From the NCBI GenBank assembly GCA_947453775.1, contig CANGHM010000048.1:1-5226 (forward strand): a stretch of 5,226 nt of DNA, read 5' to 3'. Shown piece after piece: positions 5,030-5,226 of the stretch (positions are counted from its first letter, which is position 1; each line of letters opens with the position of its first letter). The position numbers and the translations under genes were made by a program. This DNA comes from Rickettsiales bacterium. Its GTDB lineage: Bacteria; Pseudomonadota; Alphaproteobacteria; Rickettsiales; Rickettsiaceae. The notes under the pieces are model-generated. The model saw only the letters and a list, made by a program, of their open reading frames with translations, had not been told where the DNA came from and did not search any database.

Positions 5030-5226
5030 ATGAGCCAAGATTACAATGCAGACTCGATTAAAGTTTTAAAAGGGCTAGATGCAGTACGTAAAAGACCCGG
5101 CATGTATATCGGCGATACAGACGATGGAAGTGGCTTGCATCATATGGTTTATGAAGCAGTTGATAACGCTATTGATGAAGCATTAGCTGGTCACTGTAAT
5201 AAAGTAGATGTAATTCTTAATGCCGA
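5030..5226 (+). CDS. gyrB: DNA gyrase subunit B, N-terminal part (cut by window end)
   Basis: GyrB is the ATPase subunit of the A2B2 type II topoisomerase that introduces negative supercoils into DNA. Only the first 65 codons are in the window. They read [20 protein letters not shown], continue with [20 protein letters not shown] and then [16 protein letters not shown]. This aligns without gaps to the E. coli GyrB N-terminus as I recall it, placing the general-base Glu42, the Mg-binding Asn46 and Glu50 of the GHKL ATP-binding fold at the same numbers. The wording is closer to GyrB than to ParE. The start has an AGGA ribosome binding site. The gene is transcribed away from the HAD operon. A TATACT at 4974-4979 is a possible -10, but no matching -35 is clear. 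Nothing unusual is seen in the visible part. Confidence 0.97.
   Translation, partial: MSQDYNADSIKVLKGLDAVRKRPGMYIGDTDDGSGLHHMVYEAVDNAIDEALAGHCNKVDVILNA

Noticed and set aside
1..5226. CRISPR array, tRNA, rRNA, integrase or complete insertion sequence
   Set aside because: I saw no regularly spaced repeats, no tRNA-like cloverleaf arms and no recombinase or transposase motifs in any convincing frame.

Overview
The window is AT-rich (roughly two thirds A+T by eye) and carries the 5' end of a housekeeping gyrB next to a class IIA HAD hydrolase of the kind typical of alphaproteobacteria (first motif D-L-W-G-V in place of DxD). Together with the low GC content, short intergenic spaces and frequent non-ATG starts, this suggests a reduced-genome, possibly host-associated alphaproteobacterium of the Rickettsiales or Holosporales type. 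The phylum-level call rests on the HAD and GyrB sequences; the order-level call is inference.

Layout. Bases 2-430 (+) hold the 3' end of an unrecognised lysine-rich protein that ends in five alanines; the codons for this tail form a perfect 20-bp palindrome. Bases 431-731 have no convincing gene but are rich in dyads, including a 12/13-nt imperfect inverted repeat. A good promoter at 668-696 leads into a small two-helix membrane protein at 732-995 (+). From 1042 to 4935 there are four genes on the minus strand. In transcription order they are: a HAD IIA hydrolase (4935-4069), a family 3 solute-binding lipoprotein (4072-3350, overlapping the first by 4 nt), a membrane-anchored MepM-like M23 murein endopeptidase (3174-1912) and an alpha/beta-hydrolase lipoprotein (1911-1042, directly abutting the peptidase stop). 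gyrB (+, from 5030, cut by the window end) is divergent from this block.

Gene relationships. Two tight pairs are visible: HAD with binding protein, and M23 peptidase with lipoprotein hydrolase. At least three of the four minus-strand products are predicted to act at or outside the inner membrane. The HAD start is settled by a promoter (TTGCTT-18-TATAAT) lying inside the 22 extra codons of the longest reading frame. The M23 start is best placed at a GTG 6 nt after an AGGAG. I do not see a clearly new multi-gene system. The items most worth a second look are the palindrome and poly-Ala end of the first gene, the inverted-repeat segment at 476-547, the orphan binding protein coupled to a HAD phosphatase, and the compact divergent gyrB/HAD promoter region.
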